The position numbers and the translations under genes are program-made. This document shows positions 1 through 8,579 of a stretch of DNA of 64,000 nucleotides, piece by piece (position 1 is the stretch's first letter; each line of letters starts with the position of its first letter). This DNA is from Mycolicibacterium llatzerense. GTDB taxonomy: Bacteria > Actinomycetota > Actinomycetes > Mycobacteriales > Mycobacteriaceae. Below the pieces are notes generated by a model that saw only the letters and a program-made list of their open reading frames with translations, was not told where the DNA came from and did not search any database. The DNA lies in the NCBI RefSeq assembly GCF_000878195.1, contig NZ_JXST01000026.1, positions 27,665 to 91,664 on the forward strand. The letters are read 5' to 3'.

Positions 1-1202
1 GGCCCCGCACCGAATGGGATGTACTGCCAACGGTCGCGATCGTTGATGTTCTCCGGGCTGAACCGGCCGGGGTCGAATTGCAGTGGGTCTGCCCACAGTT
101 TCGGGTCGCGCTGCATGCCGAAGATGCCGACCAGGACCATGCTGCCCGCTTCGATCTTGTAGCCGTCGACGGCGATATCCCGCAGGGCGGTCCGTCCCGC
201 GACCACCACGGGCGGGCACAGGCGCAGAGCCTCGCGCAGGACCTGCGTGGTGTATTCGAGTCGGGGCGCATCCTCGTGAGTTAGGTCATGACCTCCGATG
301 GCGGTGACTTCCTGGGCCACCTTGTCCTGAATTTCAGGGTGTCGCCCCAGCGCCCACAGGGCGTACGCGATGGTGGTGGCCGTGGTGTCGTGGCCGGCGA
401 CCATGAACGCAACGAGATCGTTGCAGATGTCCAGGTCAGAGAGCGCGTTGCCGGTCTCGGGATCGGTGGCGGCAATCAGTGCGTGTACGAGGGGCGCATC
501 GCGGGTCGGGTCAGCGCGGCAGGATTCGAGGACGTCCATGGCGAGCCGGCGGAGCGTTTCCGTGGCGGCTCGGGCGCGACGTCGCGCCGGGGTGGGCAGC
601 CACCAGGGGGCGCGGACGGGCCGCATGCCCCGATCGGCGACGTAGGCCAGGGCGATGTTGAGGGGATCGGCCAGGGCTTCGGCGCGATCATCCAAGTCCA
701 GTCCGAGCACCGAACGTCCCAGGACTCGCATGGTGAGCCGACGCGCTTCGGCGTCCAGGTCGATTTGGGCTCCGTCGGGCCAACTGTCGCTGATCGTCGC
801 GGCCGCCCCGGACATGTGCGCCCCGAATGCGGCAACACTGTGTCGCGTGAACACGGGTTGCAGCGTCCTCTTGCGGGACAGCCAGGGCGCGTTGGGCAGA
901 TCGGCGAGATTGTCCCCGAGCAGCCGCCGCATCTCGTGATGGACGAGCGTTCGATCGCATGCGTCGTTGTTGCGCGCCAGCGCATCACGCGCACCTTCAG
1001 GCGTCATGACGAACACGATGCTGGGGCCGAGCCAGCGTGGTCCAAGCCCTACTCGCGTAATGCTGCCACCGGCCTCACGCAGTACGACCTGCCCGTGGTG
1101 GTTTTGGCGGGCCCATTTCATTCGTTCGCCCACCGGTAGTGGGTTCATGGGAACCAGGGGCAGCTGGCCAGGATCGGGCAGAGCGTCGTTGAGATCGGCC
1201 AT
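1..1202 (-). CDS. Cytochrome P450, 3' end cut by the window
   Basis: A heme monooxygenase that uses electrons from a ferredoxin or reductase to hydroxylate a hydrophobic substrate, which I cannot name. Reading from ATG 1202 the protein begins MADLNDALPDPGQLPLVPMNPL. It shows the I-helix motif AGHDTTATT, the ExxR helix (EALRLCPP) and the FDPGRF segment, and runs off the window at RWQYIPFGAG. The heme-binding cysteine therefore lies outside. It closely resembles the P450 at 3999-5366, and the two look like paralogues. The dienelactone hydrolase gene lies 34 bp upstream on the same strand, so the two are probably co-transcribed. The family is certain; the substrate is unknown. Confidence 0.93.
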   Translation of the reverse strand, partial: MADLNDALPDPGQLPLVPMNPLPVGERMKWARQNHHGQVVLREAGGSITRVGLGPRWLGPSIVFVMTPEGARDALARNNDACDRTLVHHEMRRLLGDNLADLPNAPWLSRKRTLQPVFTRHSVAAFGAHMSGAAATISDSWPDGAQIDLDAEARRLTMRVLGRSVLGLDLDDRAEALADPLNIALAYVADRGMRPVRAPWWLPTPARRRARAATETLRRLAMDVLESCRADPTRDAPLVHALIAATDPETGNALSDLDICNDLVAFMVAGHDTTATTIAYALWALGRHPEIQDKVAQEVTAIGGHDLTHEDAPRLEYTTQVLREALRLCPPVVVAGRTALRDIAVDGYKIEAGSMVLVGIFGMQRDPKLWADPLQFDPGRFSPENINDRDRWQYIPFGAG

Positions 1203-1236
1203 TGCCGTGCAAGTGCCCTTCAGCCGGAGACGGGAG

Positions 1237-1944
1237 CTATGCCAGGTGCCTTTCGAGAAAGTCTGTCATACGTTTCCAGGCGTCTTCGGATTCGTCGGCG
1301 AAGTAGGACAACCCGACCGCGCTTTCGATCTTGCGCATCGCCGGGGGCAACCGCCAATCGTTCATGAAGCTGTGTCCGACGTTCGGATACTCCTTGATGT
1401 CCCTCGGTACGTCACCACGGGCCAGCGCGGCGTCAAGCTTGGCCGCGCTGCCGCGGGCCACGATGCGGTCGTTGGCGCCGAAACTGGCGACCACCGGGCA
1501 CGATTCCTTCAGCGGTTCAAGGTCACGCGGGAGGACACCGTAATTCGGTGCACTGACATCGAAGAGTCCACCTGGCGAGAGGTGGACGACGAATTGGGCA
1601 CCCATGCAGAAACCAACCAGCCCAACCTTTCCCGTGCAGCGCCCGTCGGCAAGAAGGTGGTCGCGAGCAGCGATGAGGGCTTGCTGGGCGCCGCCCCGGC
1701 CTACCACGGCGGCGTAGATGGTGCTGATCATGCACTTGATCTTTGGACCGCGGCCGTAGAGGCCGGGGACCAAGGCCAGATAGCCGTTCTCAGCGAGTCG
1801 GTCGGCCGTTCGACGCAGGTCGGCGGTCATCCCCAGGACGTCCTGTACGACCACCACGCCCGGCCAAGGACCGGCGTTGCCCGGTACTGCGAGGTAAGCG
1901 GGTACCGGACCACCGGTGCCATCCTCATAAACAATGTCGGGCAT
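1237..1944 (-). CDS. Dienelactone hydrolase family protein
   Basis: A 235-residue alpha/beta hydrolase of the dienelactone hydrolase family. These cytosolic enzymes open enol-lactones or cleave small esters by a Cys-Asp-His triad. The triad can be placed at C113 (in GFCMGA), D159 (in GANDR) and H191 (in NVGHSF), with spacing matching the family. Length is typical. It lies upstream of and on the same strand as the partial P450, suggesting an oxidation-then-hydrolysis pair. It is transcribed away from a TetR gene starting at 2120, and the 175 bp between them hold a palindrome. The substrate cannot be inferred. Confidence 0.9.
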   Translation of the reverse strand: MPDIVYEDGTGGPVPAYLAVPGNAGPWPGVVVVQDVLGMTADLRRTADRLAENGYLALVPGLYGRGPKIKCMISTIYAAVVGRGGAQQALIAARDHLLADGRCTGKVGLVGFCMGAQFVVHLSPGGLFDVSAPNYGVLPRDLEPLKESCPVVASFGANDRIVARGSAAKLDAALARGDVPRDIKEYPNVGHSFMNDWRLPPAMRKIESAVGLSYFADESEDAWKRMTDFLERHLA

Positions 1945-2051
1945 GGTCCGCTACCGGGATTGGCCGGCGGCGGAGGCTTGGTTACACGCTGTTTGCCATG
2001 CCGCCATCGCTCGCAGCCCTTCCATTTTTGGGTATATTCAAAATTCGATAG

Positions 2052-2073
2052 GAGCAGTATGTATATGCTGCTC
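2052..2073. promoter_or_regulatory. Inverted repeat between dienelactone hydrolase and TetR genes
   Basis: The arms GAGCAG (2052-2057) and CTGCTC (2068-2073) are perfectly complementary around a 10-bp AT-rich centre (TATGTATATG). A second, shorter repeat, GCTAT (2083-2087) and ATAGC (2101-2105), follows. Both lie in the divergent intergenic region next to the TetR gene at 2120. They are the natural candidates for the operator controlling both directions. Binding is inferred. Confidence 0.5.
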
Positions 2074-2119
2074 ACCGATACGGCTATATTCTTCCACAAG
2101 ATAGCTGTATGGTCGATGT

Positions 2120-2776
2120 GTGGCAGAGACCCGGCTATTTCCGTACAAGCCGCCCGCACCCCCAGAACCATCCACCGAGGAAAAGATCCTCGACGCGGCA
2201 CTGACGGTGTACGCGCAGCACGGAATCACCGCCGCGTCGTTCCGCATGATCGCCGAACAAGCCGGGGTCTCGGTGGGCGCCGTGCAGCACCACTTCCACA
2301 CCAAAGCGGATCTGACTGCAACAGTCGACAATTACGTCCTGCAAGTACTCGCCGAAGGCCTCGAGCCGGAGGCGATGCCGGACAACGGCGCCCTCGAAGA
2401 GGCCGGCAGGCGCATGACCCGCCTGATCGCTGATCATCCCCGCGTCATGGACTATCTGGCACGCGCGCTCGTAGAGATCGATTCAGGTTCAACAATCGGC
2501 GAAGTGATATTCGATGGACTGACCGCCATCAGCGAGGCGCAGGGCAAGCAATTTGTCGAACGGGGCGAAGTCCTCAATGACCTGGACTACAAATGGTTGA
2601 TTCTCAACCCGCTGATCCTCCGCGTTGGACCCATGATCTTGCGTCGGCATATCGAGCGGTATCTCGGCGAGTCTTTCTACGATGGCGAGCAATTGGAACG
2701 CTGGGATAACACCATCACCGGTTTGTTACGGCATGGCGCATTCCAGCCCAAGGCCCCCATCCAGGACCAACCCTGA
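2120..2776 (+). CDS. TetR family transcriptional regulator
   Basis: A 218-residue one-component repressor. The N-terminal part holds a TetR helix-turn-helix: EKILDAALTVYAQHG, then FRMIAEQAGVSVGAVQHHF and KADL. The C-terminal ligand-binding domain is unlike its neighbours. Translation starts at GTG 2120. The gene is divergent from the dienelactone hydrolase and convergent with the methyltransferase. It most likely controls itself and the hydrolase/P450 pair through the palindrome at 2052-2073. The inducer is unknown. Confidence 0.92.
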   Translation: MAETRLFPYKPPAPPEPSTEEKILDAALTVYAQHGITAASFRMIAEQAGVSVGAVQHHFHTKADLTATVDNYVLQVLAEGLEPEAMPDNGALEEAGRRMTRLIADHPRVMDYLARALVEIDSGSTIGEVIFDGLTAISEAQGKQFVERGEVLNDLDYKWLILNPLILRVGPMILRRHIERYLGESFYDGEQLERWDNTITGLLRHGAFQPKAPIQDQP

Positions 2777-2882
2777 CCTGACACGGCGCCACAAGCACGG
2801 CGCGCGCCCTGAAACGTGGTCACCAACACACCAGGTTTGACGGGCGAACCGAGTAGCACTGTGGCGCGGAAACTTCAGCGCT

Positions 2883-3554
2883 CTACAGCTTTCGGGCCGC
2901 AAGCAACAACGCCGGAAGGTTCGTCAACCCGAATTCATCGGTAGGGAAATTGCGTTCAGGGTGTCCCGGAAACTCCGGCGGCTTGACCGCGACCGAAGCG
3001 GGCTGCAGCCTGACATCGGACCAGTATTTGGCGACCGCCTCGGTGACTTCAGCTTCGGTCACCAAATTCGGAATCGGGAATGGGGAGTCCGGCGGCAACG
3101 CTTCGGTGGTGAACACCAACAGGTACAGCGCCGCACCGGGTTCCGCGGCGGCGTAGATGCCGCGCATGTAGTCGTCGCGCCCGTCGACGGGCAAGGAATG
3201 AAACAGCGTGCAGTCGAACACCGTATTGAAACGGTGGGGCAAGCCAAGGTCATCGAGACGGCGCATGTCTCCTTGCAGGAACTGAACGGTCGAAAGCCCG
3301 CGCGCTGCGGCGGCGGCTTCAGCCTCGGCGATGGCAACAGTCGAGATGTCCACCCCGGTGACGTCGTAGCCGCGTTCAGCGAGTGCCAACGCAAGGTCAC
3401 CGACGCCGCAACCCGCGTCCAGGATCGGGCCGTGCACGTCCCCCTGCTCAACGAGCGTCAAGATTTCAGGTTGTGGAGCGCCGATATTCCACGGCGGTGG
3501 CCCCAAGAAAAGTTCACCACGATAGGCCTTGTCCCAGTCCATCACTTCGCCCAT
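2883..3554 (-). CDS. Class I SAM-dependent methyltransferase
   Basis: A 223-residue methyltransferase with a Rossmann-like SAM fold. Motif I is ILDAGCGVGDLAL (about residues 44-56), followed by the acidic loop GYDVTGVDIS and motif QGDMRRL. The N-terminus (MDWDKAYRGELFLGPPPWNIG) resembles small-molecule or thiol/halide methyltransferases of the TPMT-like group. Two starts are possible, M1 and M5, and M5 would remove only four residues. It stands alone, convergent with the TetR gene, with 444 bp of non-coding DNA upstream. The methyl acceptor is not predictable. Confidence 0.88.
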   Translation of the reverse strand: MGEVMDWDKAYRGELFLGPPPWNIGAPQPEILTLVEQGDVHGPILDAGCGVGDLALALAERGYDVTGVDISTVAIAEAEAAAAARGLSTVQFLQGDMRRLDDLGLPHRFNTVFDCTLFHSLPVDGRDDYMRGIYAAAEPGAALYLLVFTTEALPPDSPFPIPNLVTEAEVTEAVAKYWSDVRLQPASVAVKPPEFPGHPERNFPTDEFGLTNLPALLLAARKL

Positions 3555-3998
3555 GGCCCAGAGCGTAGCGTCACGGCCTTCGGCACCGGCACGAAAAACC
3601 GCAGAGTGGCCTGGGCGCGATCCGACTTGCCAGGAAGCCGCACCGCCAGATCGCTGAACGCGTCAAAAGCAGGTTCCAGCACGCCATGGAGTGCACTTCA
3701 TCCCCGCCGACACACCGCAGAAAATGACCCGATAACGTACAACAATTGTCGCGTATTGGTAGCTGGTAGTGTTGTATTGCAGTACGTGACGTGGGTATTG
3801 TTGGCTCACCAGGAACATGGCCACGACGACGTCGCCGCCACGGCCGCAACCGGCAAAGGCGGACCGTGGAATGAGCGCGACAGCACCCAACGCGCCCGCT
3901 CACCGACACCAGTGGCGGCGCCGGTCAATGTCGAGGGGTCATCGACCGGCGCTGCCGTACCGCTCCCGACACCTACCCGGTCGCCAAACCCAGACGGA
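3555..3998. other. Non-coding stretch upstream of the methyltransferase
   Basis: I find no convincing gene here. A 61-codon reading frame at 3817-4002 (+) has no recognisable domain and runs into the 3' end of the P450 gene. The notable element is an interrupted inverted repeat, ACGTACAACAAT (3735-3746) against ATTGCAGTACGT (3776-3787), matching at 10 of 12 positions. The stretch around it (about 3730-3790) is AT-richer than its surroundings and probably contains the methyltransferase promoter. Confidence 0.45.
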
Positions 3999-5366
3999 CT
4001 AACGCAGGGTGATCCTCGCGGGGACCGGACCACCGGCAACAACGGTGAACGGTGCAGCCATCGGGAATTCGGCGTCAAGAGAATCTATTTCGGCCAGACG
4101 CACGATGGTCGCCAACGCGAGAGTGGCTTCCAGCATCGCAAAGTGATCGCCGATGCATGCCCGTGGCCCACCACCGAACGGCACATACTGCCAGCGGTTA
4201 CGAGCCTTCGAGGCTTCCTCGGTGAAACGGTCGGGATCAAACCGCAGCGGATCGGTCCACAAGCTCGGGTCCCGCTGAACAGACATGCGACCGACAACCA
4301 GCATCGTCCCCGCCGGAATCCGGTAGCCCGCCACCTCGACATCCCGCGTCGTCATGCGCGAGCCGGTGGCACCGGGGGGGCACAACCTCATCGCCTCTTT
4401 GAGGACCTGCACGGTATACCCGAGTCGAGGAACATCGTCTGGCGTGAGCCGAGCAGTACCCAGTGCGCAGACTTCAGCGGCAACCCGATCCTGAATATCA
4501 GGGTTTCGCCCGAGCTGCCACAGCGCATACGAGATCGACGTCGCGGTTGTGTCATGTCCCGCGAAAATGAAGATGATCAACTCATCAGCAATCTCGTTGT
4601 CCGTCAGGGGCTTTCCTGTGGCCGGATCCTTCGCCGCGATAAGTTGCTGCACGAGGGGCGCGCTGCGAGTCGGATCGGCCTTGCACGCCGCCACGATGCC
4701 CAGCGCCGCGTCACGCAAGTTGGCTGCCGCTCGGCGTGCCCGCTGCCGCGCGGGCGTAGGTAGCCAGCGAGGCGCCCGTATCGGGCTGATGGCCCGCGAG
4801 ACCGCATAGCTGACGGCCTCCCGCATCGGTGCGGCGAGCGAATCGTTCTGACTGGTGAGCTCCAGGCCCAATACGGAGTGTCCGAGTGCACGCATGGTCA
4901 GCTTGCGCGCCTCAACATCCAGGTCGATCTCACCGCCGTCGCGCCAGGCACCACACACAGATTCGGTCGCCTTGGACATGTGGCCACCAAAGGTGTTGAC
5001 CGACTGCTTCGTGAACACCGGCTGCAGAGTGCGGCGACGTGACTTCCACTGGTCGAAAGGAGTAACGAACAAGTTGGGGCCGATGAGACGCTGCATTTCC
5101 ACGGTCACGCCGGCGGTTTTGTCGATCGAACTGTCACGGCATGCGACAACATCGCGAATACCTTGTGGCGACGTGACGACGACCAGCGGCGCCATCAACC
5201 ATCTGGGTGCCAACGTGAAGCGAGTTACGGGACCACCTGCGTCACGCAACACATCGGTCCCGGTGTGAAAACTGCGGCATGCCGCCAGACGCTCCTTATA
5301 CGGCAGCGGGTTCACCGGCGGTAGCGGCAATGACGCGACATCCCGAATCTCCGACGACACCGCCAT
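3999..5366 (-). CDS. Cytochrome P450 monooxygenase
   Basis: A 455-residue soluble P450. It has AGHDTT at 269-274 (I helix, oxygen activation), the K-helix E324/R327 (EAMR), the FDPDRF segment near 376 and the heme loop FGGGPRACIG with ligand C404. The N-terminus lacks a membrane anchor. It closely resembles the partial P450 at the window start (both have W-PTPARxRAR and TLQPVFTxxSVxxFGxHM), so one arose by duplication. No ferredoxin or reductase gene is adjacent. A 514-bp gap separates it from the divergent WhiB gene. The substrate is unknown. Confidence 0.95.
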   Translation of the reverse strand: MAVSSEIRDVASLPLPPVNPLPYKERLAACRSFHTGTDVLRDAGGPVTRFTLAPRWLMAPLVVVTSPQGIRDVVACRDSSIDKTAGVTVEMQRLIGPNLFVTPFDQWKSRRRTLQPVFTKQSVNTFGGHMSKATESVCGAWRDGGEIDLDVEARKLTMRALGHSVLGLELTSQNDSLAAPMREAVSYAVSRAISPIRAPRWLPTPARQRARRAAANLRDAALGIVAACKADPTRSAPLVQQLIAAKDPATGKPLTDNEIADELIIFIFAGHDTTATSISYALWQLGRNPDIQDRVAAEVCALGTARLTPDDVPRLGYTVQVLKEAMRLCPPGATGSRMTTRDVEVAGYRIPAGTMLVVGRMSVQRDPSLWTDPLRFDPDRFTEEASKARNRWQYVPFGGGPRACIGDHFAMLEATLALATIVRLAEIDSLDAEFPMAAPFTVVAGGPVPARITLR

Positions 5367-5880
5367 AACGACCCTCCCCGAGAATGATGCGCCGACACAA
5401 CTCCGGTTTCGCCGACACTGCCCCGCGGAAATAGGTCACACGTGGCCACGGTACCTATCCTCGGCTAACCGAATCGTCTTGTGCACATGCCGTTTACACC
5501 CCTAGGTTAGCCGATGGAAATGGTGCCGAGAACGGGCAACTCCACCCATCTACTCGGCACGGTGCCCCCGCACATCGCCGACCTGCGCGACGCCCGCAAT
5601 TAGGAGAGCATCCTCCCGCGCAGCACTGCTTTCTGACCCCGCTTGTTTGGTGAACAATGCGCAAAAACGTGCTTCACCGATAGGCCTTGACGGACGATCA
5701 ATACCTTCAAATTGTGAACGATATGAGCATATTGGTACATTCGATTGCGTTTCGCGTTCGCCTGAGACCACCCACCTGGGTGGCCACCGACCGACTCGCC
5801 ACTGCTCAGGTTTGGGGGAACCAATTGAGTCCAGATCATTGCCGCGTCATCGAGGTACCCGCTCGGGGAGAGGCGCGAAA
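5367..5880. promoter_or_regulatory. Divergent intergenic region, P450 / WhiB-like
   Basis: 514 bp without a credible gene. It holds two short palindromes: ATATG-AG-CATAT (5721-5732) and CCACCCA-CC-TGGGTGG (5768-5783), both on the WhiB side. A strong ribosome-binding site, GGGGAGAGG (5865-5873), precedes the GTG at 5881 with 7-nt spacing. Regulatory roles are inferred. Confidence 0.45.
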
Positions 5881-6171
5881 GTGACTGCGATGCTGCAGAA
5901 GCCGGCCGTTCCGGTGCAGCTGCCGCCGTGCCTGTCCGACCCGGACCGGTGGGCCACCGCCGGCGACGACGCCGAACCCAAGGCGTTGTGCCGCAGCTGT
6001 CCGCGTCGCCGACGCTGCGCCGGCGAGGCCATCAGCATCCCGGGAATCTCTGGCGTCGTTGCCGGCGTACACATACCCGAGGGAGGCCGCCCCCGCGCGT
6101 TCGCCTTGCGGCAGTTGCGGGCAGTGGCTGCCCTTGCCGGACAGGCCGGTGAACCCCAGTCCGAGCGCTGA
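5881..6171 (+). CDS. WhiB-like iron-sulfur regulator, divergent turn motif
   Basis: A 96-residue protein of the WhiB family. These are [4Fe-4S] proteins of Actinobacteria that bind sigma factor SigA region 4 and respond to redox or nitric oxide. The four cluster cysteines are C17 (in CLSDPDRW), C37, C40 and C46, in the canonical C-x2-C-x5-C pattern. The beta-turn motif, usually G(V/I)WGG, reads GVVAG, so the tryptophan is lost. The C-terminal basic segment (RPRAFALRQLRAV) is present but short. GTG 5881 is chosen for its strong ribosome-binding site. Target genes could include the divergent P450 (inference). Confidence 0.85.
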   Translation: MTAMLQKPAVPVQLPPCLSDPDRWATAGDDAEPKALCRSCPRRRRCAGEAISIPGISGVVAGVHIPEGGRPRAFALRQLRAVAALAGQAGEPQSER

Positions 6172-7734
6172 TTACAGCAGCGGCGGCACCGCCGCGTCGA
6201 TGAGGTACGGCCCCGGAGTGGCATAGCCGAGGCGCAGCAGGTCTGCCAACTCCGCGGTGGTCGTGGCCTTGGCCGAGGGCACACCCATGGACGCCGCCAA
6301 AGCCGCAAAATCCGTCGTCGGGCCCGAGAGGTCAAGCATGGCAGCGGCTTTCGGACCGCCCGCCTCGGCGCCGACCCGCTGCAGCTCCATCCGCAGGATC
6401 GCGTAGGCGGCGTTGTTGAGGAGCACCGTCACCACGTTGAGCTGCTCGTGCGCCATGGTCCACAACGCCGAAATCGTGTACATCGCACTGCCATCGGCCT
6501 GCAGACACAACACCGGACGGTCCGGTCGGGCCACCGCGGCACCGACGGCATTCGGCAGCCCGAAGCCGATGGCCCCGCCGGTCAGGGTCAACAGGTCGTG
6601 CCGTGGCGCACTCATCGTCGCCTGGGGCAACAGGAATCCGCTGGTATTGGACTCGTCCACGACGATCGCGTCGTCAGGCAGCGTCGCCGCCACCACGTCG
6701 ACCCAGTTCTGCGTCGTCAGTCCCGAATCTTCCGGCAGCTCAGGCGTTTTCAGTTCCGTCAACACCGGCTCGCCACCCGGTGCCACCGCATCGGCCAATG
6801 CCTCCAGCCGCTCGACGACATCGCCACCTACGGTGTGTACCCGGCAACCGACGGGCACCAGGTCGCTCGCCTTGCCGGGGTAGGCGAAGAACGACACCGG
6901 GGACCGGGCGCCGGCCAGCACCAGGTTCTCGGCACCGGTCAGCTGGAATTGGGCGGCTTCGGCGAGATACGCCAGCCGTTCGAAGTTGGGCCGTCCAGCG
7001 CCGCGTTCCAGCCTGGCCGGGAAGGTCTCGATCAGCACCTTGGTCCCCGTCGCCTGCGCGATCCGGCTGGCCGCACGCAGGCCGCGTTCGCGGCACGCCG
7101 AGCTGCCCAGCAGCATGACGGTGCCGGTTCCGAAGACCTCGGCACCGGCGTCGAGCAGCTCATGCTCATCCGGGTCGACGCCGGCGCGGTAGTCGAACGA
7201 CGCCGGGCCCGTGGCCGGCTCCCCCGCCGACGGCTCGGCGCCTTCCGTCCACGAGACGTCGGCGGGCAGGATCAGCGTGGCCACCTGTCCCAGTTGTGCG
7301 GCCTCGATGGCAGCCAGCGCGTCGGTGGCGATGTCCACCGGCTTTTCGCAACGGCGCACCCAGCCAGACACCGTGCCGGCCATGGCGTCGATATCGGATT
7401 CCAGTGGCGCGTCGTACTTCTTGTGCCCCAGCGCGTGGTCGCCGACGACGTTGACCATCGGCGAATAGGCCCGTCGGGCGTTGTGCAGGTTGGCGATGCC
7501 GTTGCCCAGGCCCGGCCCCAGGTGCAGCAGGGTGGCCGCCGGCTTGTCGGCCATGCGCGCGTAGCCGTCGGCGGCCCCGGTGACCACGCCCTCGAAAAGG
7601 CAGAGCACGCCACGCATCTCGGGCACCGAGTCCAGCGCCGCGACGAAGTGCATCTCGCTGGTGCCGGGGTTGCCGAAGCAGACGTCGACACCGGCGTCGA
7701 CCAGTGTGCGGATCAGTGCCTGTGCGCCGTTCAT
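6172..7734 (-). CDS. ilvX: ThDP-dependent acetolactate synthase-like enzyme (IlvX type)
   Basis: A 520-residue thiamine diphosphate enzyme of the acetolactate synthase/benzoylformate decarboxylase superfamily. It resembles M. tuberculosis IlvX (Rv3509c), which lies in the cholesterol region of that genome. The N-terminal Pyr domain (FGNPGTSEMHFVAALD) carries the activating glutamate in LFEGVVTGAADGYAR. The C-terminal PP domain has the ThDP/Mg motif ADGSAMYTISALW ending in LLNN. The substrate is unknown, and IlvX is not the main branched-chain enzyme. It is the last gene of a coupled set with a thioesterase (44 bp upstream) and a CoA transferase, suggesting a role in acyl-CoA breakdown. Confidence 0.88.
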   Translation of the reverse strand: MNGAQALIRTLVDAGVDVCFGNPGTSEMHFVAALDSVPEMRGVLCLFEGVVTGAADGYARMADKPAATLLHLGPGLGNGIANLHNARRAYSPMVNVVGDHALGHKKYDAPLESDIDAMAGTVSGWVRRCEKPVDIATDALAAIEAAQLGQVATLILPADVSWTEGAEPSAGEPATGPASFDYRAGVDPDEHELLDAGAEVFGTGTVMLLGSSACRERGLRAASRIAQATGTKVLIETFPARLERGAGRPNFERLAYLAEAAQFQLTGAENLVLAGARSPVSFFAYPGKASDLVPVGCRVHTVGGDVVERLEALADAVAPGGEPVLTELKTPELPEDSGLTTQNWVDVVAATLPDDAIVVDESNTSGFLLPQATMSAPRHDLLTLTGGAIGFGLPNAVGAAVARPDRPVLCLQADGSAMYTISALWTMAHEQLNVVTVLLNNAAYAILRMELQRVGAEAGGPKAAAMLDLSGPTTDFAALAASMGVPSAKATTTAELADLLRLGYATPGPYLIDAAVPPLL

Positions 7735-7778
7735 CGTTCTCCTTCAGGTGTTCCCGCAGCAGCCTGCGGACGACGGTA

Positions 7779-8579
7779 CTACCGGTCCGCGATCAGGCCT
7801 TCCTGCACCAATGTCGCCACGCGGGTGCCATCCGCGCCGACCAGGGTCCCGGTGATGACTCCCCGGCCCCGGCCGGTGGCAGGCGAGCGCGATTCGAACA
7901 GATTCCACCGGTCGGCCCGGATCGGGTGGTGGAACCAGATCGAGAAATCGGTGGTGCCACTGCGGTGGGTGCGTGCCTGCATGGAGTGGCCGTGCACCTG
8001 CAGCGCCGGGTCGATCCCGTACAGGTCCGTTACGTAGCAGGCAATCATCATGTGCGACAACTGTTCCGGCGGCATGGGCACCGTGGCCCGCCACCACATG
8101 CGGCGCACGAACTCGCCCGACGACCGGTCGTCGACGATCCGGATGTCGAGTTCGTCCAGCGGTACCGCGGGCGCCGGTCCCGGCGGGCCGGTCACCGGCA
8201 GCAGCTCGGGATCGTCTGGGAGCGTGCCTGATTCATCGTGCTCGGGGCCCGCCAAATCCACGGAGAAGGACACGGTCGCAACGGTCAGCAGCCGCCCCGC
8301 CTGGCAGGCCTCGATCCGCCGCGACGCCGCGGTCCGCCCGTCGTACACCCGGGCCACCGCGTAGTCGGTGGCCGCGCCGGCCTCGCCACCACGCAAGTAC
8401 TGCAGGTGCATGGCGGTGGGGCGCATGTCCGGGTTGACGGTCTGGCACGCGGCGGACAGGCTCTGCGCCATCAGCAGACCGCCGAAGGCCCGCTTACCCT
8501 CCGGTCCCCCGGCCTCGCCCACCCAGGCGTCGGCCCCGTCACCGGGTGACACCACCAGCAATCCAGGCAGCACGGTCAC
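7779..8579 (-). CDS. Acyl-CoA thioesterase II family (TesB-like)
   Basis: A 266-residue double-hotdog thioesterase that hydrolyses acyl-CoA to free acid and CoA. Recognisable parts are GGLLMAQSLSAACQTV (first hotdog helix), MHLQYLRGG, the RTAASRRIEACQ strand region, and in the second hotdog QVHGHSMQARTHRSGTTDFSIWFHHPIRADRWNLFES. The start is GTG 8579, whose GTGA overlaps the stop of the CoA transferase by 4 bp, which implies translational coupling. Longer in-frame readings extend into the upstream gene and are rejected. In this setting it may release CoA from a pathway intermediate. Confidence 0.9.
   Translation of the reverse strand: MTVLPGLLVVSPGDGADAWVGEAGGPEGKRAFGGLLMAQSLSAACQTVNPDMRPTAMHLQYLRGGEAGAATDYAVARVYDGRTAASRRIEACQAGRLLTVATVSFSVDLAGPEHDESGTLPDDPELLPVTGPPGPAPAVPLDELDIRIVDDRSSGEFVRRMWWRATVPMPPEQLSHMMIACYVTDLYGIDPALQVHGHSMQARTHRSGTTDFSIWFHHPIRADRWNLFESRSPATGRGRGVITGTLVGADGTRVATLVQEGLIADR

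Noticed and set aside
3817..4002. 61-codon small gene candidate before the second P450
   Set aside because: No ribosome-binding site, no homology that I recognise, and it overlaps the P450 stop; too weak to call.
2961..4763. 600-codon plus-strand frame across the methyltransferase and P450 genes
   Set aside because: It lies opposite two well-supported genes and crosses their intergenic region, with no recognisable protein features.
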